Origin: Pseudobdellovibrionaceae bacterium
Lineage (GTDB): Bacteria > Bdellovibrionota > Bdellovibrionia > Bdellovibrionales > Bdellovibrionaceae
Assembly (NCBI GenBank): GCA_030158485.1
Contig: JAOASS010000005.1
Coordinates: 1 to 63,027, forward strand
Length of the DNA: 63,027 bases
Reading direction: 5' to 3'
Part shown: piece after piece, positions 43,762 to 53,512 of the stretch
Layout of the letters: every line of letters begins with the position of its first letter
How positions within the stretch are numbered: the stretch's first letter is position 1
Translations under genes and position numbers: made by a program
The notes under the pieces: generated by a model
Seen by the model: the letters and a program-made list of their open reading frames with translations, nothing else
What the model was told of the DNA's origin: nothing
Databases searched by the model: none

Positions 43762-44820
43762 TCACTTTCGGTGAAGGCGAATTGATTGCCCCCGACCCCA
43801 GCCATTAATTTGTAAACTGCCCGCGCGACTCCAAATAAACATCAGTGACAAGCCGATAACTAGCATCACAATACTAAGCCATTGACCACGAGTTAAACCC
43901 AAAGCCTGAAACCCGATATGGGCATCTGGCATACGAAAATGTTCGCCGACGATTCGAACGATAGCGTAAGTCACAATAAATGTTGCGCAAATAAACCCAG
44001 GCTTTTTGGGTTTTCTCCAAATAAAAAAGAGAAGAAGAAAAATAAAAAGGCCTTCTCCTGCAGCTGCATACAGTTGCGAAGGATGTCTTAAGTCCAGAAG
44101 GGGTGCGACCACTTCTTTGATAGCCTGATTCCCATTTTGAATTTCAAGAATTAATTTCCCGATCGAATCATAAACATTTTGCCGACTAACAGCATCTGAT
44201 CCTAATTTATCAATCCACGAAAACCAAGAGTCTCTGCTGACTCCAATTTTTTCTGTTGCATCAACCAAGGCTGTTAGTCGACTGACGTCCGAGTTTGGCC
44301 ACTGCCACATATCTTGTGGAAACTTAACACCTAAAGGAAACCCTGGTGAAGCGATTCGACCAATGAGCTCACCGTTGATAAAATTGGCGATACGACCAAA
44401 AAAAACACCGATCGGTCCCGCAACACAAACAAGATCGAGCAAATATAAAGAATTAATTCGGTAGCGACGTGCAAAAAACAAACAAGCCGCGACGATCCCA
44501 AGCATTCCCCCGTGACTGGCCATGCCACCCTCATTGACAGCTAACAAACCCCAATAAGGAAATTCAGGTTTAAATTTTAAAAATAAATCAGGGGAATAAA
44601 AAAGTGCATATCCCAGACGTCCGCCCACCAGAGTGCCAATTGCTATTGATGTCACAAAATCACCCACGAGGGCTCGGGATAATCCTGCGTTCTGCCTTTC
44701 ACTCAACCAAGTAATCAGAAGATATCCGAACAAAAAACCAGCTAAGTAAGCTGTTCCATACCAACGAATTCCAAAAGTTTCAGTGAACTGCAAAAGAAAG
44801 GGGCTGAGACTGTGAACCAT
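43762..44820 (-). CDS. lgt: Prolipoprotein diacylglyceryl transferase
   Basis: From the ATG at 44820 it has 352 residues. The Lgt motif GRIANFINGELIGR and the following substrate strand are clear, and the C-terminal membrane segments end near the conserved RIVGEHFRMPD. Compared with E. coli Lgt (291 residues) an extra stretch of about 60 residues lies between FPQDMWQWPN and LRHPSQLYAAAGEG (LTALVDATEKIG and on). It attaches diacylglycerol to lipoprotein Cys. An upstream in-frame ATG at 44877 is unlikely. Confidence 0.95.
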   Translation of the reverse strand: MVHSLSPFLLQFTETFGIRWYGTAYLAGFLFGYLLITWLSERQNAGLSRALVGDFVTSIAIGTLVGGRLGYALFYSPDLFLKFKPEFPYWGLLAVNEGGMASHGGMLGIVAACLFFARRYRINSLYLLDLVCVAGPIGVFFGRIANFINGELIGRIASPGFPLGVKFPQDMWQWPNSDVSRLTALVDATEKIGVSRDSWFSWIDKLGSDAVSRQNVYDSIGKLILEIQNGNQAIKEVVAPLLDLRHPSQLYAAAGEGLFIFLLLFFIWRKPKKPGFICATFIVTYAIVRIVGEHFRMPDAHIGFQALGLTRGQWLSIVMLVIGLSLMFIWSRAGSLQINGWGRGQSIRLHRK

Positions 44821-44943
44821 GGCTGAAATAACTCCTTCAATGTGTGTGATTTTTGCGTGTGTGTGGCGGATAAGCAACCTCTCATTCTGAGATATTCACA
44901 GATTTTAGATTCTCACGCGCCGCGTTTTTGACAAAATAGAAGA

Positions 44944-45759
44944 ATGGAAAAAAACAAAGCTCAAAACAACACTCAGTCTCAAATTAAGAATCTCACAGGA
45001 ACTTTGTTCTTTGCTCTCCTCGTGATTTTTCATCCCCCCATTTTAGAAGCACAATCCGGTGGCCAAAGTCTTTTTGGAAATAGTAAAAGTAAATGGGGTC
45101 AAAAATCTCAAGCAAAAGAAGGCAGTCGATGGACTTTGCAAGACTGGCTGGCTCAGAAACAAAAAAATAATTTAATGGATCAATGGCTTCTCATGAACTC
45201 GCCATCGCCTTTTGAATTTTATTTATCAGGAGCTTCTAACTCTTATGCGTTTCAAAAAAATCTTGAAACAAAGGAATCTTATATTTCAAATTCTGGCTCT
45301 TTAGGAGCTTACGCACAAAGTTTTGGGCTCACTGGAGATTACGAAAATAATATTCAAGAAAATTACAATGATGTCACTGGACTTTTGAATTTAAGAATTT
45401 TAGGAAGCTCGTTACAAACGACTTCAATTACTCTGCATGTAGGACAAAGAACAAAACAGTATCTAGAAGCAGGACAAAAAGAATCTGTTCGAAACTTAGT
45501 AGGACAACTCAGTCTTCAAGCTTACTTCACAAAATATTTCGGACTCCAGGGTTCGTATCGACACTTTTTTCCAGCAGACCATGCAACTTTGGGGCAAGTC
45601 AGCGGTACGCGTATCGAAAGTGGGATCTTTATCGACTTTAGTGCCCTTCGAATATTTGGAAGCTGGAGTGATGAGTTACAAATCAATCAAGCGACAACTG
45701 GCCTCAAAACTCGGTACAAACGCCAAGGCTTGAAATCTGGAATTGTTATTTTCTTTTAG
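44944..45759 (+). CDS. Putative outer-membrane protein upstream of tonB
   Basis: A 271-residue protein with a signal-like hydrophobic segment (about 20-38, TLFFALLVIFHPPILEA), then a Gln-rich linker and a region with alternating beta strands (SGSLGAYAQSFGLTGDYEN) ending KSGIVIFF. No family name recognised. It lies just before the TonB gene on the same strand (22-bp gap to the ATG at 45782), so it may belong to the uptake unit. Confidence 0.65.
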   Translation: MEKNKAQNNTQSQIKNLTGTLFFALLVIFHPPILEAQSGGQSLFGNSKSKWGQKSQAKEGSRWTLQDWLAQKQKNNLMDQWLLMNSPSPFEFYLSGASNSYAFQKNLETKESYISNSGSLGAYAQSFGLTGDYENNIQENYNDVTGLLNLRILGSSLQTTSITLHVGQRTKQYLEAGQKESVRNLVGQLSLQAYFTKYFGLQGSYRHFFPADHATLGQVSGTRIESGIFIDFSALRIFGSWSDELQINQATTGLKTRYKRQGLKSGIVIFF

Positions 45760-45781
45760 ACCGTGTTACAAACTCAACAAG

Positions 45782-46348
45782 ATGAGACGCTATTGGGCTC
45801 TTTCAATTCTATTACACTTTATTGTTTTCGTTAGCTTTGTTAACAAGAAAAATTCTATTATTGAAGATCCAATTGTTTCAGTTTCTATTGATTTTAGAAA
45901 AAAACCACAACCGGCCCAAACAAAAGCAGAACCTCCGTCGCGCCTGACTCCTGTCGTAAATGCAAAATCTCAAACAAAAGAAATTGCAAATCCTGACGCA
46001 AATAATCGCAATCGTAAGTCCACAGAATCCCCACAAAATTTAATAGATCGATCTGCTTACGAAGCGGGCAATGTCGCCGTTAAACCAAAAGTTCTGAAAC
46101 AAGTTCAAGTCACTTACCCGTTACAAGCGAAAGAAGCTCGCATCGAAGGCGCTGTGCGACTTTCCGTTTTAATCAATGAAGTCGGTCAAGTTGATGACGT
46201 TATTATTCTAGAAGGTCCCGGGTTCGGCTTGAATGAAGCCGCACAGCTCGCTTTGCAGCAATTTGTGTTTTCTCCTGCAGAATCCGAAGGCCGAAAAGTT
46301 CCAGTACGAATTGTTTATATTTACCGATTTAAACTTGAATCTCGTTGA
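45782..46348 (+). CDS. tonB: TonB-family energy transducer
   Basis: From the ATG at 45782: 188 residues; TTG at 45743 is an alternative. N-terminal membrane helix (RRYWALSILLHFIVFVSFV), Pro/Lys-rich spacer, then the TonB C-terminal domain (about 105-188: YPLQAKEARIEGAVRLSVLI, then DDVIILEGPG and VPVRIVYIYRFKLE). It transfers proton-motive force from ExbBD to outer-membrane receptors. No exbBD is nearby. The TonB-dependent receptor follows 45 bp downstream. Confidence 0.85.
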   Translation: MRRYWALSILLHFIVFVSFVNKKNSIIEDPIVSVSIDFRKKPQPAQTKAEPPSRLTPVVNAKSQTKEIANPDANNRNRKSTESPQNLIDRSAYEAGNVAVKPKVLKQVQVTYPLQAKEARIEGAVRLSVLINEVGQVDDVIILEGPGFGLNEAAQLALQQFVFSPAESEGRKVPVRIVYIYRFKLESR

Positions 46349-46392
46349 ATATAAAATACATTAGGGGCCCTTGAATCAAAAGAGAGGTCTCT

Positions 46393-48249
46393 ATGATTTT
46401 GTCTTTTATCCTAACGGTTTTAACCTTTTCTAATTTACTAGCTCAAACATTATCGGAATCTTCAGCTTCGACTACCGACTATGAAACTGTCGTAGAAGGT
46501 GTGATTTTTAATTCTTCATCACGAGTTGTCATCGATGAAAAAACGATAAAAGAAAGTAAAGCTCCTGATTTAACATCTCTGATTACAACTCAAGCGAATG
46601 TGACTTTGTTTAATAATAATTTTCAACCTCCACAGCTTTTTTTACGCGGCGGAGATTCGAGCCATATTTTAATTCTGATTGATAATATTCCTGTCTATGA
46701 TGTCAGTTGGGCCCAGAGAACTTTAAACTTAAACAGCTTGGATATTGCAAACGTCAGAAGAATTGAAATTATCAAAGGGGGCCAAACTGTTCTACATGGT
46801 GGCCAAGCCCTAGCGGGCGTGATTAAAATCGATACTTTTGGAGCTCAATTTAAAAACGAAAAAAAAATCAGTTTATTAAAATCTTTGACAAAAGTAACTG
46901 ATAACCAAGTTGGTTTAAACTATGAAACCTCTTGGAATGAAAAATCAGGATTTCTTGCTAGCGCTCGAATAGCCAGTGGACAAAACCAGTCTCCAGTTTT
47001 GAATTCCAGCCAACTTTATGATCAAGAAAATCAAAATTTGGATCTCAGTTATGAAAAAACTGGTGCGACAACTCTTAGAGCACGAGGGTTTTATTTCAAA
47101 GACAAATCGATTAATCCAACAACCATTAATGGAGCCACCGGGCAAAGTATTCAGGATTCTGATGTTGAAAGGCAAGATGAACAGTTCGGTGCTTCCGCAC
47201 AGCTCACATTAAATCAGCTCGTTTTAAAACCTCAGCTTTCAATTTTTGGACAAAAAGGCTGGAGATACTATTATTCGAATCCCAATTCAGCTGATGTTGA
47301 TGCCAAATTTAGATCTCAATTGCACGGGGCACTTTTGAATATTTCGGTTTATGAAGATTCTAAAATAAAATTGAATTCTGGCCTTAGTTATTTAAGGGAA
47401 GATTTCTTTTTGAATGCCGCCAGTGGAACTTTTAGCGCTGCTGCTTCTCAAGCAGATACTTTTTCTGAGCTCAGAGGAGCTTATTTGATGACTCAATATC
47501 TTCCTCAAGAAAATATTTTGCTAGAAGCCGGAGGGCGAATCGAAAAAGCTTCTAGCTTTGCAGAAAAGCCCAGCTATCAAATTGGAATGACTTTATTTAA
47601 AAATACAAAGTTAGCTTGGGTCACAGGCTACAGAGCCCCTTCATCTGGCCAAGTCAAAGGCGTCTTTCCCAATCCCAACTTAGAACCCGAAGTCTCTCAA
47701 ACGTATTCTTTGACTCAAGATCTAAAAATTTTGGAACAAGGTGAAGTTTCAGCCACAGTTTTTGAAACTTCTTTTGACAATTATATCGAAACTCAAAGTT
47801 TAGGTGCGGGTATTTTACAATATCAGAATACAGCAAAAGTAAAAACAAGAGGCATTGAAATCACATCAAATTATTTATTCAACCCCAAACAAAGCCTTCA
47901 GGCAGCCTATGCCTACCAAGAACCGTGGGACCAGGTCAGACATGAACAACTTCGTAGAAGACCAAAAGTTTCTGGCTCCTTACGTTTTTTTCAAAATGAG
48001 CAGAAAAGTACGTGGATGTTAGAAGGGTCCGGGGTTGGCCAGCGACATGATTTTTTCCGTGGATCTCAAACTTTTCGCTATGAATTTCCAGGATACTTCC
48101 TCATTAATGCCGCTGTGACTTATCAGCTTCAAAAAACAATGACCCTTGCTTTGCGCGCAAGTAACTTGCTAGATTTTAGACCTGAAATCAGTATCGATTA
48201 TTACGGCGAAGGTCGAAATCTCTGGCTGACGTGGGACATGGTTTTTTAA
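46393..48249 (+). CDS. TonB-dependent outer-membrane receptor
   Basis: A 618-residue receptor with signal peptide MILSFILTVLTFSNLLA. The plug domain runs to about residue 160 (LFLRGGDSSHILILIDNIP; VRRIEIIKGGQTVLHGGQAL). The barrel fills the rest and ends with LWLTWDMVF, a proper C-terminal Phe. GAGAGG precedes the ATG. Overall it resembles BtuB-like and metallophore receptors. Ligand unknown; the nearby DUF3299 operon makes a metal plausible. The stop overlaps the convergent gene by four bases. Confidence 0.92.
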   Translation: MILSFILTVLTFSNLLAQTLSESSASTTDYETVVEGVIFNSSSRVVIDEKTIKESKAPDLTSLITTQANVTLFNNNFQPPQLFLRGGDSSHILILIDNIPVYDVSWAQRTLNLNSLDIANVRRIEIIKGGQTVLHGGQALAGVIKIDTFGAQFKNEKKISLLKSLTKVTDNQVGLNYETSWNEKSGFLASARIASGQNQSPVLNSSQLYDQENQNLDLSYEKTGATTLRARGFYFKDKSINPTTINGATGQSIQDSDVERQDEQFGASAQLTLNQLVLKPQLSIFGQKGWRYYYSNPNSADVDAKFRSQLHGALLNISVYEDSKIKLNSGLSYLREDFFLNAASGTFSAAASQADTFSELRGAYLMTQYLPQENILLEAGGRIEKASSFAEKPSYQIGMTLFKNTKLAWVTGYRAPSSGQVKGVFPNPNLEPEVSQTYSLTQDLKILEQGEVSATVFETSFDNYIETQSLGAGILQYQNTAKVKTRGIEITSNYLFNPKQSLQAAYAYQEPWDQVRHEQLRRRPKVSGSLRFFQNEQKSTWMLEGSGVGQRHDFFRGSQTFRYEFPGYFLINAAVTYQLQKTMTLALRASNLLDFRPEISIDYYGEGRNLWLTWDMVF

Positions 48250-48770
48250 AAACTGAAAGCCCAAGTAAATTGAATTCCTGCGGCAATATAAAGAAAACTT
48301 TTTAAAGTCTGATCTTTTGACTGACTTGCGTAAACTAAATTTATAATTCCACCTAAACCAGAAGAGGCTCTTCTAATCCAACGAGCATCCTCTGCCCGGT
48401 CTTGCTTTTCTTTTAAATAGCTTTGAACCATCCGATTTTTTTGTGCTTCACTGATATCGCTTGAATTTAAAACTTGTAGGAATATTTCTTCATCTTGCTT
48501 CAGAAAGTAAGACTCTGCCCCGTAGCCGATTGCCAATAAACCCAAAGTTTGCGCGATTGAGTAAAAACCTTTTTCGATTGGTTTTTTAGCTGCTGACCAG
48601 CCATAACCGCCTCCTAATAAAGCCAAACCACCCGAAATCATCAGACCCAGTCCATCATTTTTTATTATTTCTGTTTCATTTTTAAGTCGTTCCGAGAATT
48701 CGGAATAAGTTTCAGCAGAAGCTTGAGACACTAGAAGAAAACAGATCAGCAACAACTTAAAATATTTCAT
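48246..48770 (-). CDS. Small membrane/envelope protein
   Basis: A 174-residue exported protein with signal peptide MKYFKLLLICFLLVSQASA and glycine-rich hydrophobic segments (GLMISGGLALLGGGYGWSAA, TLGLLAIGYGAESYF). A charged middle (LKEKQDRAEDARWIRRASSG) separates these from two further hydrophobic stretches. Last gene of a three-gene minus-strand operon with the 315-residue protein and the TPR-like lipoprotein. No family recognised. Confidence 0.6.
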   Translation of the reverse strand: MKYFKLLLICFLLVSQASAETYSEFSERLKNETEIIKNDGLGLMISGGLALLGGGYGWSAAKKPIEKGFYSIAQTLGLLAIGYGAESYFLKQDEEIFLQVLNSSDISEAQKNRMVQSYLKEKQDRAEDARWIRRASSGLGGIINLVYASQSKDQTLKSFLYIAAGIQFTWAFSF

Positions 48771-48771
48771 A

Positions 48772-49719
48772 TCAAAGACTCAAACCCAGTTGAAAGAAAA
48801 GAACTCTCTGATCATTTGTCATGATATAAGAAAGACCCGATTCAAATCCTTTTAGTTCTAAAAATGCGCCATAACTTTGTTCATCTGCCGAAAGCGAAGT
48901 CGTTAACGTGGTAATCCCAATTTGATAGTGAGTAAAAACCTGGGGCTTTGTTGCAACAGATTTTTGAAACTTTGTACCTAAACCCCATTCAAGCCGACCA
49001 ACAACAAATTCATTTTCAAAACTGACTCCAGTATACAAAATTCCTGTTGAACTAACGTATGATTGTTTTAATAAAGCACTGTAACGAGCCGCTCCCCATG
49101 CATCAATAGGTTCAAACGAAATACCTGGACTTGCAACGATCTGGTTTTTTTTATCAGGTTTAAATTCAACAGAATCTTCATCAACTAATAAGTCAGGAAT
49201 AAAAAATGATTTTTTCAAAGTTTCTAAACGGGCGGACTCAACTGTCAAACCGATTGCAATTTCATGACTCAGGTAATGGCCAAAATCCAAAGCAATAACT
49301 TGTGCGATCCCTGAATCAATTTGGGCGTAGGGATAAGCTGGATTTTGAATTCGACTTTCAACCCAAAGTTCGTAAGGCTTAAAGCGAATCGCCCAAGATT
49401 GACCAACGAATCCAAACTCCGTTTCATTTGATAAGTAATTTTCACGGTCGTCTTCAATAAGAGAAATAACTTCTCTTGAAGTCGCTTTGCCTTCCACGAC
49501 TTTACGCCAATTTTCTGATTGACTCATATCTTCAGAAAATAAAAAATGACCGAAAAAGAATTGTTTATCATCCCGTACAATGTTCGCGGGTTGGCATAGA
49601 CTCATCGATTTTTTTTGTCTGATAAAATAACACGTGTCACCCATCGCTTGCCTGCGAATATCAAATGCAAATGCTTGATTAATTAATAGGATAAGAATCA
49701 GTAAGATTGAACTCTTCAT
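48772..49719 (-). CDS. Exported protein, probable beta-barrel
   Basis: A 315-residue protein with signal peptide MKSSILLILILLINQAFA. Two Cys are close to the mature N-terminus (GDTCYFIRQKKSMSLCQP). The rest is alternating beta-type strands with aromatic ends and a C-terminal VLFFQLGLSL, consistent with an outer-membrane barrel. It overlaps the upstream lipoprotein gene by four bases. Function unknown. Confidence 0.65.
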   Translation of the reverse strand: MKSSILLILILLINQAFAFDIRRQAMGDTCYFIRQKKSMSLCQPANIVRDDKQFFFGHFLFSEDMSQSENWRKVVEGKATSREVISLIEDDRENYLSNETEFGFVGQSWAIRFKPYELWVESRIQNPAYPYAQIDSGIAQVIALDFGHYLSHEIAIGLTVESARLETLKKSFFIPDLLVDEDSVEFKPDKKNQIVASPGISFEPIDAWGAARYSALLKQSYVSSTGILYTGVSFENEFVVGRLEWGLGTKFQKSVATKPQVFTHYQIGITTLTTSLSADEQSYGAFLELKGFESGLSYIMTNDQRVLFFQLGLSL

Positions 49720-50444
49720 GGGTTACAAACTCGCGAAATAGAAGTCGTCAAACTTCTTGATTCAGTAAAGAATTTCCCCGAGCTTTCCCAACTTTTTGAT
49801 TTAAGAGGAAATGCAAAATTTAGATCCTGCTTCATTTCAAGACCAAATCGCGTCCATTCAAGTATCCAGACTCGAAGTTTTTTCCAGTCCAACTTACAAA
49901 TAAGCTGTAAGTTTTCATCAAAGTCTAATTTAAAATGAGCGTCCATTAATCTTGAATTTCCATCTGAAAATGCAGATCGCAACAAAACTAAATTGAGCGC
50001 AGCTCTGAATAGTCTGACAGAAGAAGAATTTCTAGATTTAAGAATTGCGGATGCTATTTCCAAATCTTGTCGAGCCGTAACTTGAACGTAAGGAATTTTT
50101 TCTAAAGCTTGTTGGTATGATTTTATTAAGCTTAAAATATTTTCTTGATTTACTTTTCCAGGCTTCGGAAGCGCTTCAAAAGCAAGATAGAGACTGGAAA
50201 TTTTAACTTGAGCTCGCGACAAATAAACTGAAGCCCAAGCTTTTAAGGCATTATCAGTCGGATTTTTTTGATATACATTCTGAAAGTAAAGTATCGCATT
50301 TTCATACTGGCCTTGCTCAACAAGTTCAAATCCATCATTGAAAACATCAGCTTCAGAAGCGCGACTGGAGCTTTTTCCATCTGAGCAGCTTGTTGAAACT
50401 AGTGTCATTAATATGAGTAAAAAGAGCCCGATACCTTGTCTCAT
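49716..50444 (-). CDS. Lipoprotein with one TPR-like motif
   Basis: A 242-residue lipoprotein: lipobox STSC with Cys20. A single TPR-type helical pair (about 41-76: EQGQYENAILYFQNVYQKNP) is followed by helical sequence with a few aromatic residues. First gene of the operon ending at 48246; its stop overlaps the next start (ATGA). Probably assembles envelope partners; no family assigned. Confidence 0.7.
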   Translation of the reverse strand: MRQGIGLFLLILMTLVSTSCSDGKSSSRASEADVFNDGFELVEQGQYENAILYFQNVYQKNPTDNALKAWASVYLSRAQVKISSLYLAFEALPKPGKVNQENILSLIKSYQQALEKIPYVQVTARQDLEIASAILKSRNSSSVRLFRAALNLVLLRSAFSDGNSRLMDAHFKLDFDENLQLICKLDWKKLRVWILEWTRFGLEMKQDLNFAFPLKSKSWESSGKFFTESRSLTTSISRVCNP

Positions 50445-50618
50445 CCAAAACCTTCTTTGACTCTATGTTGATAGCAAGAAGTGATCCTCTGACCTTTTCG
50501 GATGGAATCGATATGGCTTTCATTGAAGTGACAAAAAGTTAGACAGACCCTGATTTTGTTTCAAAAGTCTTTAAAAGAGTGGTCTTTATTGAACAAGATG
50601 AGGTTGTAAAAGTAAACT

Positions 50619-50667
50619 CGAGAAGTTCAAACTAAAAAACGTAAAGCCTTTTAGTTTGAACTTCTCG
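50619..50667. repeat. Perfect 19-bp inverted repeat (hairpin)
   Basis: CGAGAAGTTCAAACTAAAA (50619-50637) and TTTTAGTTTGAACTTCTCG (50649-50667) are exactly complementary, with an 11-base loop. It starts 13 bases after the stop of the minus gene ending at 50681, so it probably ends that transcript or protects its 3' end. There is no long T run on either side, which is unlike a plain rho-independent terminator. Confidence 0.85.
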
Positions 50668-50680
50668 GTTCAAATCAAAC

Positions 50681-51418
50681 CTACTTCAATTTTTGTAAAA
50701 TACCCTGACCATTCACAAAAAAGTTTTCAGCTTGTTGAATTTCTTGAATTGGTGAACGAATCTGCCAATTCATCGCTAACTGCATTCCAGCCAAAGGATC
50801 TGCTTTAGAACCTTGATTGAAAACCATAGGCACAGTCGCAACAGCGTCAAATCGGAAACCCCATGCAACATCGACTTTAGCCGGCTGTACAGAGGCTAAA
50901 GTAATGTACTTGCCCTGTCCTTTATAAGAACCGCCGGAAATAAATGAAACTCTGAAATTGTAACTGACGACTTCTGCGCCGAAACCATTTTCGTATGCCA
51001 TTTCATAAAGCTTAGAAGTGGGAGCTTGCCAACCTTCTAACTGGTCCCAACATTGAATTCCAGCAGGTAAAGCATTAGCAGTATCGACTTTGATGTTAAC
51101 AACAGGTCGGCCCGCATCAACAATCGCCCAAATTTTCTTACCGATGTTAATAATTTTATCAACAACAACTTCGATATAATCAATTGGATTTAGTGGGTTG
51201 ACTTCAACTGGGTTAACTGGATTTAAATTGGGCGCAGCTGTTGAACTACAACCATCTGTGAAGTTATCAACTTTTTCAGTCATAAACTTCATCTTTTCTG
51301 TGTCTTGAACTTCTCTGATGACGATTCTTTTAATTTCGTAATGCTTCGCATCCGCGGCGCGTGCTACTGATGTCAAAAGGCTGCCAGCTAATAAAATTAA
51401 AGCTGTAAATAGTTTCAT
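50681..51418 (-). CDS. Exported protein of unknown function
   Basis: A 245-residue protein with signal peptide MKLFTALILLAGSLLTSVARA. The mature N-terminus contains a disorder-prone NPVNPVEVNPLNPID repeat, and two Cys (DGCSSTA, GIQCWDQ) may pair. The C-terminal domain is beta-rich (KYITLASVQPAKVDVAWGF). It is followed by the long perfect hairpin. No family recognised. Confidence 0.65.
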   Translation of the reverse strand: MKLFTALILLAGSLLTSVARAADAKHYEIKRIVIREVQDTEKMKFMTEKVDNFTDGCSSTAAPNLNPVNPVEVNPLNPIDYIEVVVDKIINIGKKIWAIVDAGRPVVNIKVDTANALPAGIQCWDQLEGWQAPTSKLYEMAYENGFGAEVVSYNFRVSFISGGSYKGQGKYITLASVQPAKVDVAWGFRFDAVATVPMVFNQGSKADPLAGMQLAMNWQIRSPIQEIQQAENFFVNGQGILQKLK

Positions 51419-51550
51419 TTAAACCCCTCTAGTAATTGTTTATAGGACGACGTAAATTGGTAGTCGGGGCTTGGAAACGAGTCAATATGAACAAACAGCG
51501 TTATATTTTATAATAAAAAATATTTTTTTGTGTCATAACATGAGCCAACT

Positions 51551-52717
51551 TTAGTTTTTTTTGAGCAGGGCCATAAAGAACCCATCTCCTGGATGAATAT
51601 CAGGCCGCAGAAACATTGAAGTTTCTAATTTAAAGTTCGGATTTTTTTTAATGAAACTCATAACTTGCTGAATATTTTCAGAAGGAAATATACTGCAAGT
51701 TGCATAAACAAGACGTCCTCCAGGTTTCACCATTTTCGAACCGTCTTCTAAAATTTGCGATTGCAATATCAAAAGCTTTTCAAAATCAGAAACTTGAAGT
51801 TTCCATTTTGTATCAGGATTTCTTTTTAGGACGCCGCTACCGCTACAAGGGACATCCAGTAAGACGCCGTCAGCAGTTCCTTCAAGCTCAAGAATTATTT
51901 TTTTTGAAGAATCAATCAGTTTTGCGTCAATTAGTGTACAGCCAGCTCGCTTGGAACGCTTCTGAAGTTCCTCCAATTTTCTTGAATGGATATCAAAAGC
52001 TAATATTCGCCCTTTATTTTTCATAAGAGCCGCAAGATGCAATGTTTTTCCGCCGGCACCAGCGCAACCATCCACGATCAGTTCACCTGGCTTCGGATCC
52101 AAGAGTAAGCCCACTTGCTGAGACGAAAAATCCTGAACTTCAAAGAATCCTTTTTGAAAAGATTTTAGGTTAAAAATATTTTTTCGAGCCGTGAGTTCAA
52201 TCGTTATTTCATTTTCTGAGCGCAAACGACATTGAACATCTTCCTGATCTAAAATATTTTTTAATTTATCTCGATTTATTTTTAATAAATTTGTTCTTAA
52301 AAAAACTGGCGCTTGTAAATTTAACGCTGATGCAATCGGTTCCCAATCAGCACCCAATTCGGCTCGACCTCTTTCATCAAACCAGTCAGCATAAGACTCA
52401 TTCTCGGCGAATGATTTTACTTCTTGTTTTTTTGCTGATTCTTCAAGCAGAGCTTTCACAAGAGTCTGCATCGAATGAAGATTCATTTGATCAGGTTTTA
52501 AATAGACTGCTGGGTCAAGCCCGGCGTGAATCCATAATTTTCGATAGTGTCTGACAACTGTATAGACTTTTTCAGCAAAAAATCGACGGTCACGACTTCC
52601 CCATTTCGGATGACTTTTCAAAGCGAAGTCGACAACTCGGTCAGCTGGCTTTTTTTGCTGAAAAATTTCAACTAAGGCGACAGGAATAGCTTCGATTAAG
52701 TGAGCTGGAATTTTCAT
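51551..52717 (-). CDS. rsmB: RsmB/NOL1-family rRNA cytosine-C5 methyltransferase
   Basis: A 388-residue protein. An N-terminal NusB-like/RNA-binding part precedes the SAM-dependent catalytic domain (about 190-385). SAM site VDGCAGAGGKTLHLAALMKN, the catalytic Cys in DVPCSGSGVLKRNPDTKW, and the second Cys in YATCSIFPSEN are all present. It methylates C5 of a cytosine in 16S rRNA or a related RNA; RsmB is the best guess among paralogues. It directly follows the gene at 52718. Confidence 0.85.
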   Translation of the reverse strand: MKIPAHLIEAIPVALVEIFQQKKPADRVVDFALKSHPKWGSRDRRFFAEKVYTVVRHYRKLWIHAGLDPAVYLKPDQMNLHSMQTLVKALLEESAKKQEVKSFAENESYADWFDERGRAELGADWEPIASALNLQAPVFLRTNLLKINRDKLKNILDQEDVQCRLRSENEITIELTARKNIFNLKSFQKGFFEVQDFSSQQVGLLLDPKPGELIVDGCAGAGGKTLHLAALMKNKGRILAFDIHSRKLEELQKRSKRAGCTLIDAKLIDSSKKIILELEGTADGVLLDVPCSGSGVLKRNPDTKWKLQVSDFEKLLILQSQILEDGSKMVKPGGRLVYATCSIFPSENIQQVMSFIKKNPNFKLETSMFLRPDIHPGDGFFMALLKKN

Positions 52718-53335
52718 CTAGAAACTAAACAATGCCCCGGTTGCGACATAAGAAGCATTCACTTGGCCGTCATCGGTCAACTGAATGTGATTTTTCAAAC
52801 CACTTTCAAGAAAAAAACCAACGTTTTCAAAAACGTCGAAAAATCGAATTCCGACCACCATCTGGTAGTCAAGAGCGAGAGACGATTCTCCGTCCAGCTG
52901 CTTAAAGAAAACTCCCAATCCCATTCCTGCTCCAAAATAGAGGGGAAATTCTGAAGCGGCTTCAGGAAATAAAATCATAGGAATAAAGGAAAGTTTTTGT
53001 GGTTTTTTGCCGTCGACATCGTATTCGTTCATATCGATTCGGATTAAAAAATCTGTTGTATCCATCCACTCTTTAACCCGGTAGGTAACTCCGACTGTAG
53101 CCGAACCCACATTTCGATTTTTTGTTTCATCTCCCCACTTCCAAGAATCTGCATTAACAAGTTTTCCTATGTGAAGTGCCATATAATGATCTTGTCGATT
53201 TCTCGATGAAGTCACTTCTTCATCAGAACTTTTGCCCATGTAACCAGCAGCAGCATCACGTCCAACAACAGGCTGTGCAAACGCCTGAAATGAGACACTA
53301 AAAATAGAAATCATGATTAAAAATATAATTTTCAT
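52718..53335 (-). CDS. Exported protein, probable outer-membrane barrel
   Basis: The ATG at 53335 gives 205 residues with signal peptide MKIIFLIMISIFSVSFQAFA; an earlier in-frame start at 53362 would bury it. The rest shows alternating strands (FLIRIDMNEYDVDG, LYFGAGMGLGVFF) and ends in the aromatic VATGALFSF, typical of small barrels. It abuts the rsmB-like gene with no gap, so they are probably cotranscribed. Function unknown. Confidence 0.65.
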   Translation of the reverse strand: MKIIFLIMISIFSVSFQAFAQPVVGRDAAAGYMGKSSDEEVTSSRNRQDHYMALHIGKLVNADSWKWGDETKNRNVGSATVGVTYRVKEWMDTTDFLIRIDMNEYDVDGKKPQKLSFIPMILFPEAASEFPLYFGAGMGLGVFFKQLDGESSLALDYQMVVGIRFFDVFENVGFFLESGLKNHIQLTDDGQVNASYVATGALFSF

Positions 53336-53512
53336 ATGAAAAACATTATCAGGGCTCCGCAAGAGAATCGATTAAAAATCTCAACCCCTGTAGCGCATCG
53401 CACCTTTGACGCAAATAGCGCCACGCATTACTGTTGTGTTAAGCCGCGCCTAAACATTGACCCCTCTCGACGCACACTTTAATTTGCTTATAGCCTGAAA
53501 GGCAGAGCTCAG

